Source: Croceimicrobium sp963974215
Lineage (GTDB): Bacteria > Bacteroidota > Bacteroidia > Flavobacteriales > Schleiferiaceae
Direction: 5' to 3'
Length of the DNA: 64,000 nt
Assembly: GCA_963974215.1 (NCBI GenBank)
Contig: CAXBBL010000003.1
Span: 186,001-250,000 of the forward strand
Part shown: piece after piece, positions 41,557 to 49,718 of the stretch
How the letters are laid out: every line of letters begins with the position of its first letter
How positions within the stretch are numbered: position 1 is the first letter of the stretch
Program-made: the position numbers and the translations under genes
Notes under the pieces: generated by a model
Database searches by the model: none
Told to the model about the DNA's origin: nothing
What the model saw: the letters and a program-made list of their open reading frames with translations, nothing else

Positions 41557-42107
41557 GCCTTTAGTGCTTTTTCCGCTTGGCGCAGATGACGTTCATTATG
41601 ATAAATCACCACTCTTAAAGTATCTCCTAGCTTAAGTTTAATAAGCGGGGAGATGCTTATACTTGTTTTAATTTGAGCCAAGTCAAAGGCAGCGATTGTA
41701 TTTAGTATAGCCTGCATCTCTTTTAGATTTTCGATAAGTTCAGCCAGTGCATTTTCATTCACCTTAAAATTTAGGGGATTAGTCTTTTTTAAAGTTTTCA
41801 TGGTATTAAGCTCTTCTTGCGGAAGCATGCTTTTCGCAAAGTAATCGCCCAGTAGACCAGCGCGGAAGTTTTTGGCCGGACTTTTTGAAGCAGTATTCTT
41901 AAGTCTCTTCTTAATTTCGGGTAAGTAAAAATCGAAATACATATTTAAGTGCTGGGCACAATCATTGGCTGACCAAGAGTTTTCGTTTGGCCTGTGACTG
42001 ACTAGATTAAAATCTAGCTCATGCATTTTTTCCGCTCTTAGCAGATGATCAGCAGTATAAGATTGAAGTTCTTTTATCAGGTCTTGTTGTGAAATGCTTG
42101 TTCGCAT
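41553..42107 (-). CDS. DinB-superfamily protein
   Basis: A 184-residue four-helix-bundle protein. SWSANDCAQHLNMYFDFYLP near 45-65 carries a metal-ligand histidine in the usual place, and the C-terminal VVIYHNERHLRQAEKAL gives the two other histidines, as in DinB/YfiT-like metalloproteins. The exact activity is unknown; many act as metal-dependent thiol transferases or hydrolases. The ATG at 42107 is chosen over an earlier in-frame TTG. The Crp/Fnr gene lies just upstream on the same strand. Confidence 0.8.
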   Translation of the reverse strand: MRTSISQQDLIKELQSYTADHLLRAEKMHELDFNLVSHRPNENSWSANDCAQHLNMYFDFYLPEIKKRLKNTASKSPAKNFRAGLLGDYFAKSMLPQEELNTMKTLKKTNPLNFKVNENALAELIENLKEMQAILNTIAAFDLAQIKTSISISPLIKLKLGDTLRVVIYHNERHLRQAEKALKA

Positions 42108-42161
42108 AGTGATTGATTTAGGCTGCAAAGATCGGTTAAGACAATTTTTCAAATCTTGACT

Positions 42162-42701
42162 TCAATCAAGATTTAACAAGCGTGAAAGGGTCCCGGCACT
42201 CATTCTAAGGTAATTGGCAATGTATTTATGTGGAACTTCTTGGAAAAGTTGCGGGCTGCGCTTGAGTACTCGGGCGAGTCGCTTGGCAGGACTACTTTGC
42301 AGTAAATCTACCTCCCGCTCTAGTTGCTCGTTAATTAACTGGTGCAGGCTGTTAATCCAAAGGCTTTGACGTTCAGGTGACTGGCTAAAGAACTCGGTAA
42401 AGGTTTTTTTAGAACAAAGAAGCACCTGCGATTTTCGTAAGCTCTGTATATAGAACTGACTAGGTTCGCCGCTTGTGAAAGAGTCTAAAGCGGTTATAAG
42501 GTTGTTCTGGTAGGCAAAGCGAATATTCTGCTCCTCATCATTTTCAAGAATGTAGATTCGTAAACAGCCTTCCAAGATTAGGTAGACATTGGTATTGGAA
42601 ACTCCGGCATGTTGCAGGTAATCGCCACGTTTCAGCTGTAGCTGTTGATCCCAAATAGGCGCTTCGCGAAGTTGTTGAAATACCGATGATTCTTGCGGCA
42701 T
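42162..42701 (-). CDS. Crp/Fnr-family transcriptional regulator
   Basis: A 179-residue protein with an N-terminal cyclic-nucleotide-binding-like beta roll (LKRGDYLQHAGVSNTNVYLI, FTSGEPSQFYIQSLRKSQVL) and a short C-terminal helix-turn-helix (VPHKYIANYLRMSAGTLSRL). No Cys cluster typical of FNR is present, so it is not an oxygen-sensing iron-sulfur type. The binding-pocket Arg-Glu pair of CRP is not evident; the ligand is unknown. It lies 12 bases after truB and may share its operon, and could control the adjacent DinB gene. Confidence 0.85.
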   Translation of the reverse strand: MPQESSVFQQLREAPIWDQQLQLKRGDYLQHAGVSNTNVYLILEGCLRIYILENDEEQNIRFAYQNNLITALDSFTSGEPSQFYIQSLRKSQVLLCSKKTFTEFFSQSPERQSLWINSLHQLINEQLEREVDLLQSSPAKRLARVLKRSPQLFQEVPHKYIANYLRMSAGTLSRLLNLD

Positions 42702-42713
42702 AAACCTAATCCA

Positions 42714-43412
42714 TTATTGGACCTCTAAGCTAGCAAGAAAAGTGTCAAGACTAAGTGCATCTTCAATTTTAAAGTCGCCAATGGCGGTTCTGCGTAAAGC
42801 AGTGAGATAGGCGCCACTATTTAAGGCTTGGCCAAAGTCATGGGCTAAAGAACGAATATAAGTGCCTTTGCTACAGCTAACGCTGAAGTCTAATTCTTGC
42901 GGACTTTTAGACCAGACCTGAAAATCCATTATGGTAATTTTGCGCGGTTGCATTTCTATTATGGTTCCTTCGCGAGCACTTTCATAGGCCTTCTTGCCAT
43001 CTTTTTTAATGGCCGAAAAAATAGGAGGGATCTGATCTTGCGCTCCTAAAAAGCTTTCTTTGGCTTTGTTGATGAGCTCCTCATTAATGTGATTCCAAGG
43101 AAAGGTTTGATTCACCTCTGTTTCCGCATCATAGCTGGGAGTAGTTTCTCCCAGCTTAAAGGTGCCAGTATAGGTTTTAGGAAGGCCCATTAATTCGTTA
43201 ATGGTCTTGGTTTTCCGGCCAACCGCTATCAGAAGAAGCCCAGTAGCGAGCGGATCTAGCGTACCAGCGTGACCCACCTTGATTTTTTTAAAACCGTAGG
43301 CTCTTTTTATACTGTAGCGGATTTTATTCACTACATCAAAGGAAGTCCACTCCAATGGCTTATCGATAAGCAGTAACTGCCCTTCCTCAATTTCTTCTTT
43401 GCTGAAAATCAA
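42714..43412 (-). CDS. truB: tRNA pseudouridine-55 synthase
   Basis: A 232-residue enzyme that makes pseudouridine 55 in the T loop of tRNAs. The catalytic Asp53 is in VGHAGTLDPLATGLLL, preceded by IDKPLEWTSFDVVNKIR. PPIFSAIKKDGKKAYESARE near 125 and the CSKGTYIRSLAHDFG motif near 185 are further family marks. Its start overlaps the uppP stop by four bases (ATGA). It belongs to the ftsX-DUF3098-uppP-truB order that is common in Bacteroidota. Confidence 0.95.
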   Translation of the reverse strand: MIFSKEEIEEGQLLLIDKPLEWTSFDVVNKIRYSIKRAYGFKKIKVGHAGTLDPLATGLLLIAVGRKTKTINELMGLPKTYTGTFKLGETTPSYDAETEVNQTFPWNHINEELINKAKESFLGAQDQIPPIFSAIKKDGKKAYESAREGTIIEMQPRKITIMDFQVWSKSPQELDFSVSCSKGTYIRSLAHDFGQALNSGAYLTALRRTAIGDFKIEDALSLDTFLASLEVQ

Positions 43413-44206
43413 AAGGCAATAAGACTAGCGATAATGGCAATAATTCCTACGATAAAACAGTAGAGTGCAAAGTAGTTGAGGTTTGCCCTTTTTACGATAT
43501 CGATCATCCAGTTACAAGCCCATACACCCGTTGCAAAGGCCGCGATAAAGCCAATGAAAATATTAAGTGGTATGCCATCTGAAACAACGATGCCGCCATC
43601 TAAAACATCTTTAGCCATTTTACCTAAAATTAGTGGAACGACCATTAGAAAGGAGAAACGAGCTGCTCTTTCACGTGAGATTCCCAATAATAGTGAGGTA
43701 GAAATAGTAGCACCACTGCGGCTTATACCGGGTAAAATGGCAATAGCTTGGGACACGCCAATAATAAAGGCTTTTCCTTTGCTTACGTTTTTATCGCTCG
43801 CTTCGGTGTTGTTTGCAAATAATAGAAGAACGCCTGTAACTAATAGCATTAGTCCTACTAATAAAACTTTACCACCGAATAAGGACTCAATCTCTTCTTC
43901 CAAAAACAAACCCACTAAAGCCGCAGGAATCATGGAAATAATAATATTTAAGGAGAAGCGAAATTCTTGGTTGTTTTTAAATTGAAACAATCCAGAGAAA
44001 ATGGTGGCTACTTCTTTGCGGAAAACAAGTATGGTAGCTAAAGCAGTAGCAAAGTGGACTACAACTGTGAAAAGGAGACTTTCCTCCGGTAAAGAGTCAT
44101 CTCCAAAAAGGGCCTTAGCTAACTCTAAATGACCGCTACTACTGACTGGTAAAAACTCGGTGAGACCTTGAATCACACCGAGAATTAAAGATTCTAAATT
44201 ACCCAT
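43409..44206 (-). CDS. uppP: Undecaprenyl-diphosphate phosphatase
   Basis: A 265-residue polytopic inner-membrane enzyme (BacA type) that recycles the lipid carrier for cell-wall and glycan synthesis by removing one phosphate. Both active-site segments are present: GLTEFLPVSSSGHLELAKAL near 15-34 and ILPGISRSGATISTSLLLG near 158-176. The ATG at 44206 fits the family length; a longer in-frame reading to 44242 would overlap DUF3098 further. It supplies carrier to the polysaccharide and peptidoglycan genes elsewhere in the window. Confidence 0.95.
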   Translation of the reverse strand: MGNLESLILGVIQGLTEFLPVSSSGHLELAKALFGDDSLPEESLLFTVVVHFATALATILVFRKEVATIFSGLFQFKNNQEFRFSLNIIISMIPAALVGLFLEEEIESLFGGKVLLVGLMLLVTGVLLLFANNTEASDKNVSKGKAFIIGVSQAIAILPGISRSGATISTSLLLGISRERAARFSFLMVVPLILGKMAKDVLDGGIVVSDGIPLNIFIGFIAAFATGVWACNWMIDIVKRANLNYFALYCFIVGIIAIIASLIAF

Positions 44207-44432
44207 TAGAGCTATTTGAGGCCATAATGGCATAAACTTCAATTACTAAACCAATGATGAGCATTAAAGGGGCCCAAGTGATGCGACGTGCATTGAAAAT
44301 TTCTTCATTGAAAACGTTCGGATCTTCACTTCCTCCACCTTGCATTAGTAGGTAGCCCAATATCATAAAGGCTATCCCTAGAGCCATTAGCAGGTAATTC
44401 TTTTTTTCGAAAACAAAGCTTTGCTTTTGCAT
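44199..44432 (-). CDS. DUF3098 small membrane protein
   Basis: A 77-residue protein with two membrane spans (YLLMALGIAFMILGYLLM and ITWAPLMLIIGLVIEVYAIM) separated by a polar loop with GGGSEDPNVFNEEIF. It matches DUF3098, found between ftsX and uppP in Bacteroidota. The start ATG at 44432 is two bases after ftsX; the stop overlaps uppP by 8 bases. The function is unknown but its position suggests a link to cell division or lipid-carrier recycling. Confidence 0.9.
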   Translation of the reverse strand: MQKQSFVFEKKNYLLMALGIAFMILGYLLMQGGGSEDPNVFNEEIFNARRITWAPLMLIIGLVIEVYAIMASNSSNG

Positions 44433-44434
44433 AG

Positions 44435-45313
44435 TTAAAAGTATAGTTGGTCTGTTTTTAGTCTCAGGTATTTCTTTAGCGCAAAGAAAGTACAAGTAAG
44501 TGAGATTAGTAGTCCTAAAATTAGAATACTAAGACCAAGAATTAATAGAAAATAGTTGTTTTGGAATTCGGCGAAGCCAGGAATGTAGGATGAGAGCCAG
44601 GTAATCAGGCTGAATAATAACACTAAAGCGATGCTTGATCCTAAAATCCCTTGCGCCAAACTGCGGAAGAGAAAGGGTTTGCGGATAAAAGCTGTGGTGG
44701 CGCCCACCAATTGCATAGTTTTTATGATAAAGCGCTTGGAGTAGATAGCTAACCTTATGCTAGAATTGATAAGCGCTATGGAAATTAGGGTAAGTAGAAA
44801 CGCGCCACTAATGAGACCGATGCTAAGAATGCGAAGGTTGTCATTCATTTTAGTGACAAGAATTTTGTCGTAAACAATTTCTTGTATGAATGCTTTGTTA
44901 GAGAAATCTCGTTCTAATTCCGCGAGCTTTTCGCTGCTTAGGAACTCGGCTTTTAACTTGAGTTCTATGCCATCGTGCAAAGGATTGTAGCCGAGAAAGT
45001 CTACAAAATCTTCGTCCAAAATTGATTTTAATTCTTCAGCTGCATCCTCCTTGGAGATAATTTGTGCCGATTTGGTGTAAGGAGCCAGTTTAAGGGAAGT
45101 GAAAAATTGATTCACTTCAGCCGTAGATGCGTCATCCTGCAAAAGGATACTAATCGCGAAATTTTCCTTGATGGAACGACTAATCGTTTGTGTGTTAATT
45201 AGTAATACACCAAAAACCCCTAAAACAAAAAGAACCAAGGCAATGCTAATGACCACCGAAAGGTAGGCAGATCGCAATCTTCTCTTGGTAAATCGGTCTT
45301 GTTTTGATGACAT
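44435..45313 (-). CDS. ftsX: Cell-division ABC transporter permease FtsX
   Basis: A 292-residue protein with the FtsX layout: an N-terminal cytosolic end, span 1 (VVISIALVLFVLGVFGVLLI), an extracellular domain of about 120 residues, then three spans near 170-190, 220-240 and 260-285 with the LISIALINSSIRLAIYSKR motif between. It works with the ATPase FtsE to activate peptidoglycan hydrolases at the division site. ftsE is not in this window. A near-match to the -7 motif (TACTTTCG) lies near 45343. Confidence 0.93.
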   Translation of the reverse strand: MSSKQDRFTKRRLRSAYLSVVISIALVLFVLGVFGVLLINTQTISRSIKENFAISILLQDDASTAEVNQFFTSLKLAPYTKSAQIISKEDAAEELKSILDEDFVDFLGYNPLHDGIELKLKAEFLSSEKLAELERDFSNKAFIQEIVYDKILVTKMNDNLRILSIGLISGAFLLTLISIALINSSIRLAIYSKRFIIKTMQLVGATTAFIRKPFLFRSLAQGILGSSIALVLLFSLITWLSSYIPGFAEFQNNYFLLILGLSILILGLLISLTCTFFALKKYLRLKTDQLYF

Positions 45314-45555
45314 TAAATAGGTTTTATTGCTATTCCGTGCGAAAGTAGCTATTTTGCTATTTATAATTTCCTAAAAAGCTGTTAACCTGAGTTCGATGTA
45401 AAATTAAGCCACTGTGGTCTTATCTTTAAACCGTTATTTGTGCCCGAGTGGCTGTTAGTAAAAATGGTAAATTGTGCTGAGTGAAGCAGTTTCTTTGCTT
45501 AATTTCGTCAGGTTATTTTGTTAGTAGCTAATTGCTAGTTAAATAGATTTACAAA
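45314..45555. other. Divergent gap between ftsX and the SPOR gene
   Basis: A 242-base gap. It holds one copy of the 12-base repeat AACCTGAGTTCG (45384-45395) and a possible -7 element for ftsX; no open frame is supported. Confidence 0.5.
45384..45395 (+). repeat. Dispersed 12-base repeat, copy B
   Basis: AACCTGAGTTCG followed by an AT-rich tail (atgtaaaatta). Identical 12-base cores lie at 48043 (plus strand) and 2291 (minus strand). Confidence 0.5.
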
Positions 45556-47841
45556 TTGAAGTATCTAGGTAGAAAAATCCTATTCTTTCTTATAATCCTA
45601 ATTCCTTTTTGGAGTTTTCTCGTTTGGTTTTTTTATCCCAAAATTGAGTTACCTGGATTAATCTTAGACAAAACGGTTCTGGATCGCTCGGGTGTTGAAC
45701 ACCGTTCCTTTAACTGGATTACGACCAATAATAAGTACGTAAAGAAAGATGGATCGCAGTATGAGATTACGGAAGATTACTATGGTTTTTTTCCAGTAAA
45801 CCGACCCGAATATGTGGTTAAGGATTTAACTGTTTTCAGCCAAAAGGAGATTGATAGTTTGGCGCGAGACTTAGAATACATCTATTATACGGATGCTTAT
45901 GGCATCTATACCAATGAGTGGGTTTACGGAAGAGATATCAATGAACGGTCGCGTTTGGTATATGGTGGACTGTCGCAACAGAGTTATTTGCTTTTTGAGA
46001 AGATGTTCCGCAATAGGAAATTAACCATTACTGAGTTTAACAATATTGCCTCACCTACTTCATTAAACTTACGCTATAAGATGCAGCGGGTTTTAGAATC
46101 TGATTTTACTGGCTGGACAGGTCGCTATTACCATTCCTTAGATACGCTATTGAACCCTGATATTCCGGGTTGGATGAAGCGTCTGCATCGTCGTTACTAC
46201 AAGAAGCCTTTTGATTATCCTGATATTCCGGGCTTGGTGCTAGTGCATGAGACAGAAAGAATTTTAATCTTGCAAGCGGGTGTAGATCTTGATTACGAAA
46301 TCCCCATTTTAAATACCGGAGATACCTTAGTAAAACGTTACGGCCTACCTGAATTTATCCGTTACCCTTATTGGTTTGATATTAATTTTGCCAAAGACAC
46401 GAATAATGTTTACGCAACCTATAAGATACACACCAATGCAAGGGGCGACTCAATTTTAGGGTCACAACTTTTACCTAATGAATTTCCCGCGATCCTAGCC
46501 GATCATAAGGAAAATCTTCGGTGGTATTTCTGTGGTGACTGGGCAGATAGCCCGACGCCCTTTGGTTTGAGCTATTTTAAAGGGGTCCAATTCTTACGGA
46601 AGTTCTTTTACAATAATCGAGATGAGCTTGATCGTAAGAAGTTCTTTTGGGAATACTACGAGCCCCTGATTTCCGGAATATTTGAAGATTATATTGAGAT
46701 AAAGGACTCTATTTCTGGCCCGCGGCCACTACCTTCCTCTTATCCCAACTACGTGCCCTATTACCGCCGTAACAATATGCCATTGCCGGATATCGACTTG
46801 ATTGCCAGTGGAAGGGTTTATGATCCGGAAGAAGTTTTGGGAACCCGATATAAAGAAAGAGCTTATCGCGATTCAGTGCTCCAGGCAGAAAGAGAAGAAG
46901 CCGCAAGAACAGGGTATTATATTGGAGAGTATGGTGATACGGTTTACCTGAGTCAAGGCGAAATAGCTGAACTAGAAGCCCAGGCAAGATTCGAACAAGA
47001 AACGCAAGAAAAACGCGATTCGATTAATCAACGTCGTCTCGACTCTATCCGTGGTGATGGACAATTTAATCCGCGATATCGCATGCAAAATGCAGGCGTG
47101 AAACCCGCTTTAAGAAGGGGTGGTAGATTGCCTTATAGGATACCTTTAAGCAAAGAAGATTTAGCAAAGCGAGAGGCTTATAGAGATTCTTTAAGGTTAT
47201 TAAGAGAAGAACGATTACAGTCGCGAGAAGATTCTTTAGCCGCAATTAGGCAGGCGAAGATTGAGGCTACCATGGCAGAGCAAGAAGCAGCAGAAGCTGC
47301 CTCTGAGGAGCAAGTGGAGCAGGTTCAAGTCGAAGATAGTTATAAGCGTGGTGCGCGACTAAAAGCTGCGGGCTCTTCACCTAAGGCTATTGATGAGAAT
47401 AAGGATACAAGCGAGGAATCGGAACTGCTCAATGAGGTGATGATTGTTTCGGATCCAAATCGGTATAGAGTGGGAGGTAGGTTGCCGTCTTCACACAAGC
47501 AAGAGACTGTCGAAGCAGAGCCACAGGATTCAAAGGTTGAGGAAGAAGATGCTATAGATCCCTTAAAACCTCGAGGTGAAGTACAGGAATCATTACCGCC
47601 GGTGATTTTAGCTGGGGAAAATGAAAAGGCCTATCATATTATTGTGGCCAGTTTTACCGAGAAAGAACAGGCGGAAGACTTCTTAAAGAAAAAGAAATCT
47701 GAGGACATGAAGCTGATCTACTTCCCCGAAAAGGGAACTTATCGAATTTCCAAAGGATCTTATCCCTCCATTAAAGAGGCGGATAGAGCCTTGATAAATT
47801 TATTGGGCTCTTATCCAGGTGCATGGCTTTTAAAGGTTTAA
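45556..47841 (+). CDS. Large membrane-anchored protein with C-terminal SPOR domain
   Basis: A 761-residue protein starting with TTG; an in-frame stop just upstream leaves no alternative. Residues 7-27 form a membrane anchor. Residues ~30-400 are an unrecognised globular domain rich in Tyr, Trp and Asp (TEDYYGFFPVNRPEYVVKDL). Residues ~430-640 are a charged, coiled-coil-like stretch with repeated EARRDS-type segments and poorly conserved sequence. The last ~75 residues are a SPOR domain (YHIIVASFTEKEQAEDFLKK), which binds denuded peptidoglycan glycans at division sites. Two direct copies of a 12-base repeat flank the gene. Confidence 0.75.
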   Translation: MKYLGRKILFFLIILIPFWSFLVWFFYPKIELPGLILDKTVLDRSGVEHRSFNWITTNNKYVKKDGSQYEITEDYYGFFPVNRPEYVVKDLTVFSQKEIDSLARDLEYIYYTDAYGIYTNEWVYGRDINERSRLVYGGLSQQSYLLFEKMFRNRKLTITEFNNIASPTSLNLRYKMQRVLESDFTGWTGRYYHSLDTLLNPDIPGWMKRLHRRYYKKPFDYPDIPGLVLVHETERILILQAGVDLDYEIPILNTGDTLVKRYGLPEFIRYPYWFDINFAKDTNNVYATYKIHTNARGDSILGSQLLPNEFPAILADHKENLRWYFCGDWADSPTPFGLSYFKGVQFLRKFFYNNRDELDRKKFFWEYYEPLISGIFEDYIEIKDSISGPRPLPSSYPNYVPYYRRNNMPLPDIDLIASGRVYDPEEVLGTRYKERAYRDSVLQAEREEAARTGYYIGEYGDTVYLSQGEIAELEAQARFEQETQEKRDSINQRRLDSIRGDGQFNPRYRMQNAGVKPALRRGGRLPYRIPLSKEDLAKREAYRDSLRLLREERLQSREDSLAAIRQAKIEATMAEQEAAEAASEEQVEQVQVEDSYKRGARLKAAGSSPKAIDENKDTSEESELLNEVMIVSDPNRYRVGGRLPSSHKQETVEAEPQDSKVEEEDAIDPLKPRGEVQESLPPVILAGENEKAYHIIVASFTEKEQAEDFLKKKKSEDMKLIYFPEKGTYRISKGSYPSIKEADRALINLLGSYPGAWLLKV

Positions 47842-47867
47842 GGAGTCAATTCAGAAAGTTATCGAAG

Positions 47868-47908
47868 AGTTGCCAAAGAGATTATCGTCTTTTTCGGCAA
47901 CTTTTTTT
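47868..47908 (+). terminator. Intrinsic terminator after the SPOR gene
   Basis: The arms agttgcc and ggcaact enclose a partly paired inner loop, with a T run ending at 47908. It starts 27 bases after the stop codon. Confidence 0.75.
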
Positions 47909-48042
47909 GCTCTGGATCTTGCCTTGCAGCTTTCTTTCGCTTCCGCAGATGCGGAATAGTAAAATTGAAAACTCTTCTTCTGCTACCTTTGCTTTAGACC
48001 CATGAGTCAAGCTGCATCTTTTCCTTTTACTGAAAGTCTGAT

Positions 48043-48054
48043 AACCTGAGTTCG
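48043..48054 (+). repeat. Dispersed 12-base repeat, copy C
   Basis: AACCTGAGTTCG followed by gtataaaatata. Same orientation as the copy at 45384, so the two flank the large SPOR gene. Confidence 0.5.
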
Positions 48055-48124
48055 GTATAAAATATAGGTGCTCAGTATTGGGCTTAGTCTTCTCTAAGAA
48101 AGCCAAGGGAGAAATACTAAAATA

Positions 48125-48158
48125 GCCCCTAAGAATTAGCAAACTAATACTTAAGGGC
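48125..48158 (-). terminator. Possible weak terminator of the GT2 operon
   Basis: On the minus strand, gcccttaagtattag pairs imperfectly with ctaattcttaggggc, followed by a T-poor tail. Not convincing on its own. Confidence 0.35.
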
Positions 48159-48188
48159 CACTATTTGAGTTTTATCTATAGGAGAATA

Positions 48189-49718
48189 TCAGGCCCCGGC
48201 AGGGCTAGTACGCACTTGGTTTTTAGGTCCAGACGTGGCTTTGGAAGAAGTGATCTTACGTCCTTTATTACCATTGCCAGGTTTTTTAAATCCTACGCGC
48301 TTCATACTACCCCAAGCTTTCTTGCCTTCAAAGAAGTAGTCCCAGTTACCCGTTACAGAACAATACACCAAGAAGGGGTGGAAGATAAGTGGTTCCAAAA
48401 GTCCTGCTAGTACCAAACGTAAAAGCTGACGCCGTTTCTTGTATTGGAAAAAGGTAATCTCTTCTATGTATAAGGTTGCAATAGTAAAGGAGACCGTGTA
48501 CCCGTAAATTAAGGCGATAAATAGGTAAAGGAAGCTAATGTTGATTACCCCAAGAAGGCTAAACAATACTAAAAGTAAAATCCCAAAGGCCTCAATAAGT
48601 GGAGCTAACCATTCGAATAATAACCAGTAAGGGTAGCTAATCATTCCTATTTTTCCATAATATGGATTTAGGAAAAGGCGCTTGTGAGCGAGAAGGGTTT
48701 CCAGAGCTCCGCGGGTCCAACGATTTCTTTGGCGACGCAAAACAGCCCAAGATTCGGGTACTTCTGTCCAGCATAGTGGATCGGGCACAAAGCCAACCAC
48801 ATAGTCAATGTCTTTTTCACGGGCATAACGACGCATTCTAACCGTAAGCTCCATGTCTTCACCAATAGTATCATCATCGTAGCCGCCGCAGGCAATAACC
48901 AATTCTTTCTGGAAAACACCTAAAGCACCACTTATTAAAAGTAATCCGTCTAAAGAGCCCCAGGCAACACGTCCAAGTAAAAAAGACCGCAGGTACTCTA
49001 AGGTTTGGAACTGAGATAAGAGTTTATTAGGAACGTTAATCTCGGTAATGCGTCCCTTTTCAATTTTACAGTTATTGGCAATCCTTACCACACCGCCAGT
49101 GGCAATCATATTTTTTTCAGTTTCCTCTAAAAAAGGCTTCATGAGCTTTAATAGGCAATCCTCTTCTAAAATACAGTCAACATCAATGTTTAAGGTGTAA
49201 TCGCCAGTAGAAACATTAATGGCCGCATTCAGTGCATCTGATTTGCCGCCATTTTCTTTATCAACAACTACAAGATTATTATAGGTTGGGTTTTTTGATT
49301 TGTAAACCGCCTTCACGTTTTTTGTTGCCAAGGCATAGTTTACGGCAAAGTCAACCGGTTCGAGCTGATATTCTTCGATAAGTTTGATAAGGCTTCTGTC
49401 GCGACTACCATCATTAACTACAATTACCTCAAAGTTTGGATAGCGTATAGAAAGGAGCGATCGTATGTTTTCAATTATCGAAGCTTCCTCGTTATAGGCT
49501 GGCGCCAAGATAGAAACGGTGGGTGCCTCTGGGCTTTGTAAAATATTTAGGTAATCGGTGTAGGAGTTTCGGCGCAGATACTTACGAGCTTGGACTACCG
49601 ATAAGAGACCAAGTACCAGATAGGAAATCATTACGAATACCGTATATCCGTAAGTGATGAAATAAAAGATATAGATTAAAACGTCTACAACTGAATTTTG
49701 GTTATCAAATTCTATCAT
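48189..49718 (-). CDS. Processive GT2 glycosyltransferase (PgaC/BcsA-like)
   Basis: A 509-residue membrane-bound synthase. A leading span lies near residues 12-42. The GT-A core shows SILAPAYNEEASI near 68-80, VIVVNDGSRDRS near 98-109, NIDVDCIL (metal site) near 178, TIGEDMELTVRMRR (catalytic Glu-Asp) near 305, and QRNRWTRG near 347, which is the QxxRW motif of processive beta-glycan synthases such as PgaC, chitin and cellulose synthases. Three or four further spans follow. It should polymerise and export a beta-linked polysaccharide. It is the last gene of an operon with a response regulator and a HEAT-repeat protein, overlapping the latter by 14 bases. The sugar is unknown. Confidence 0.9.
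   Translation of the reverse strand: MIEFDNQNSVVDVLIYIFYFITYGYTVFVMISYLVLGLLSVVQARKYLRRNSYTDYLNILQSPEAPTVSILAPAYNEEASIIENIRSLLSIRYPNFEVIVVNDGSRDRSLIKLIEEYQLEPVDFAVNYALATKNVKAVYKSKNPTYNNLVVVDKENGGKSDALNAAINVSTGDYTLNIDVDCILEEDCLLKLMKPFLEETEKNMIATGGVVRIANNCKIEKGRITEINVPNKLLSQFQTLEYLRSFLLGRVAWGSLDGLLLISGALGVFQKELVIACGGYDDDTIGEDMELTVRMRRYAREKDIDYVVGFVPDPLCWTEVPESWAVLRRQRNRWTRGALETLLAHKRLFLNPYYGKIGMISYPYWLLFEWLAPLIEAFGILLLVLFSLLGVINISFLYLFIALIYGYTVSFTIATLYIEEITFFQYKKRRQLLRLVLAGLLEPLIFHPFLVYCSVTGNWDYFFEGKKAWGSMKRVGFKKPGNGNKGRKITSSKATSGPKNQVRTSPAGA

Larger units (their letters stand above)
47842..48188. other. Gene-free stretch between SPOR gene and GT2 operon
   Basis: It holds the terminator of the SPOR gene (47868-47908), a copy of the 12-base repeat (48043-48054) and a weaker hairpin near 48125-48158 that may end the minus-strand operon (imperfect stem, T-poor tail). 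Nothing coding is supported. Confidence 0.5.

Noticed and set aside
42124..42132. -7-like element upstream of the DinB gene
   Set aside because: GATCTTTG on the minus strand breaks the first base of TAnnTTTG; too weak to annotate.
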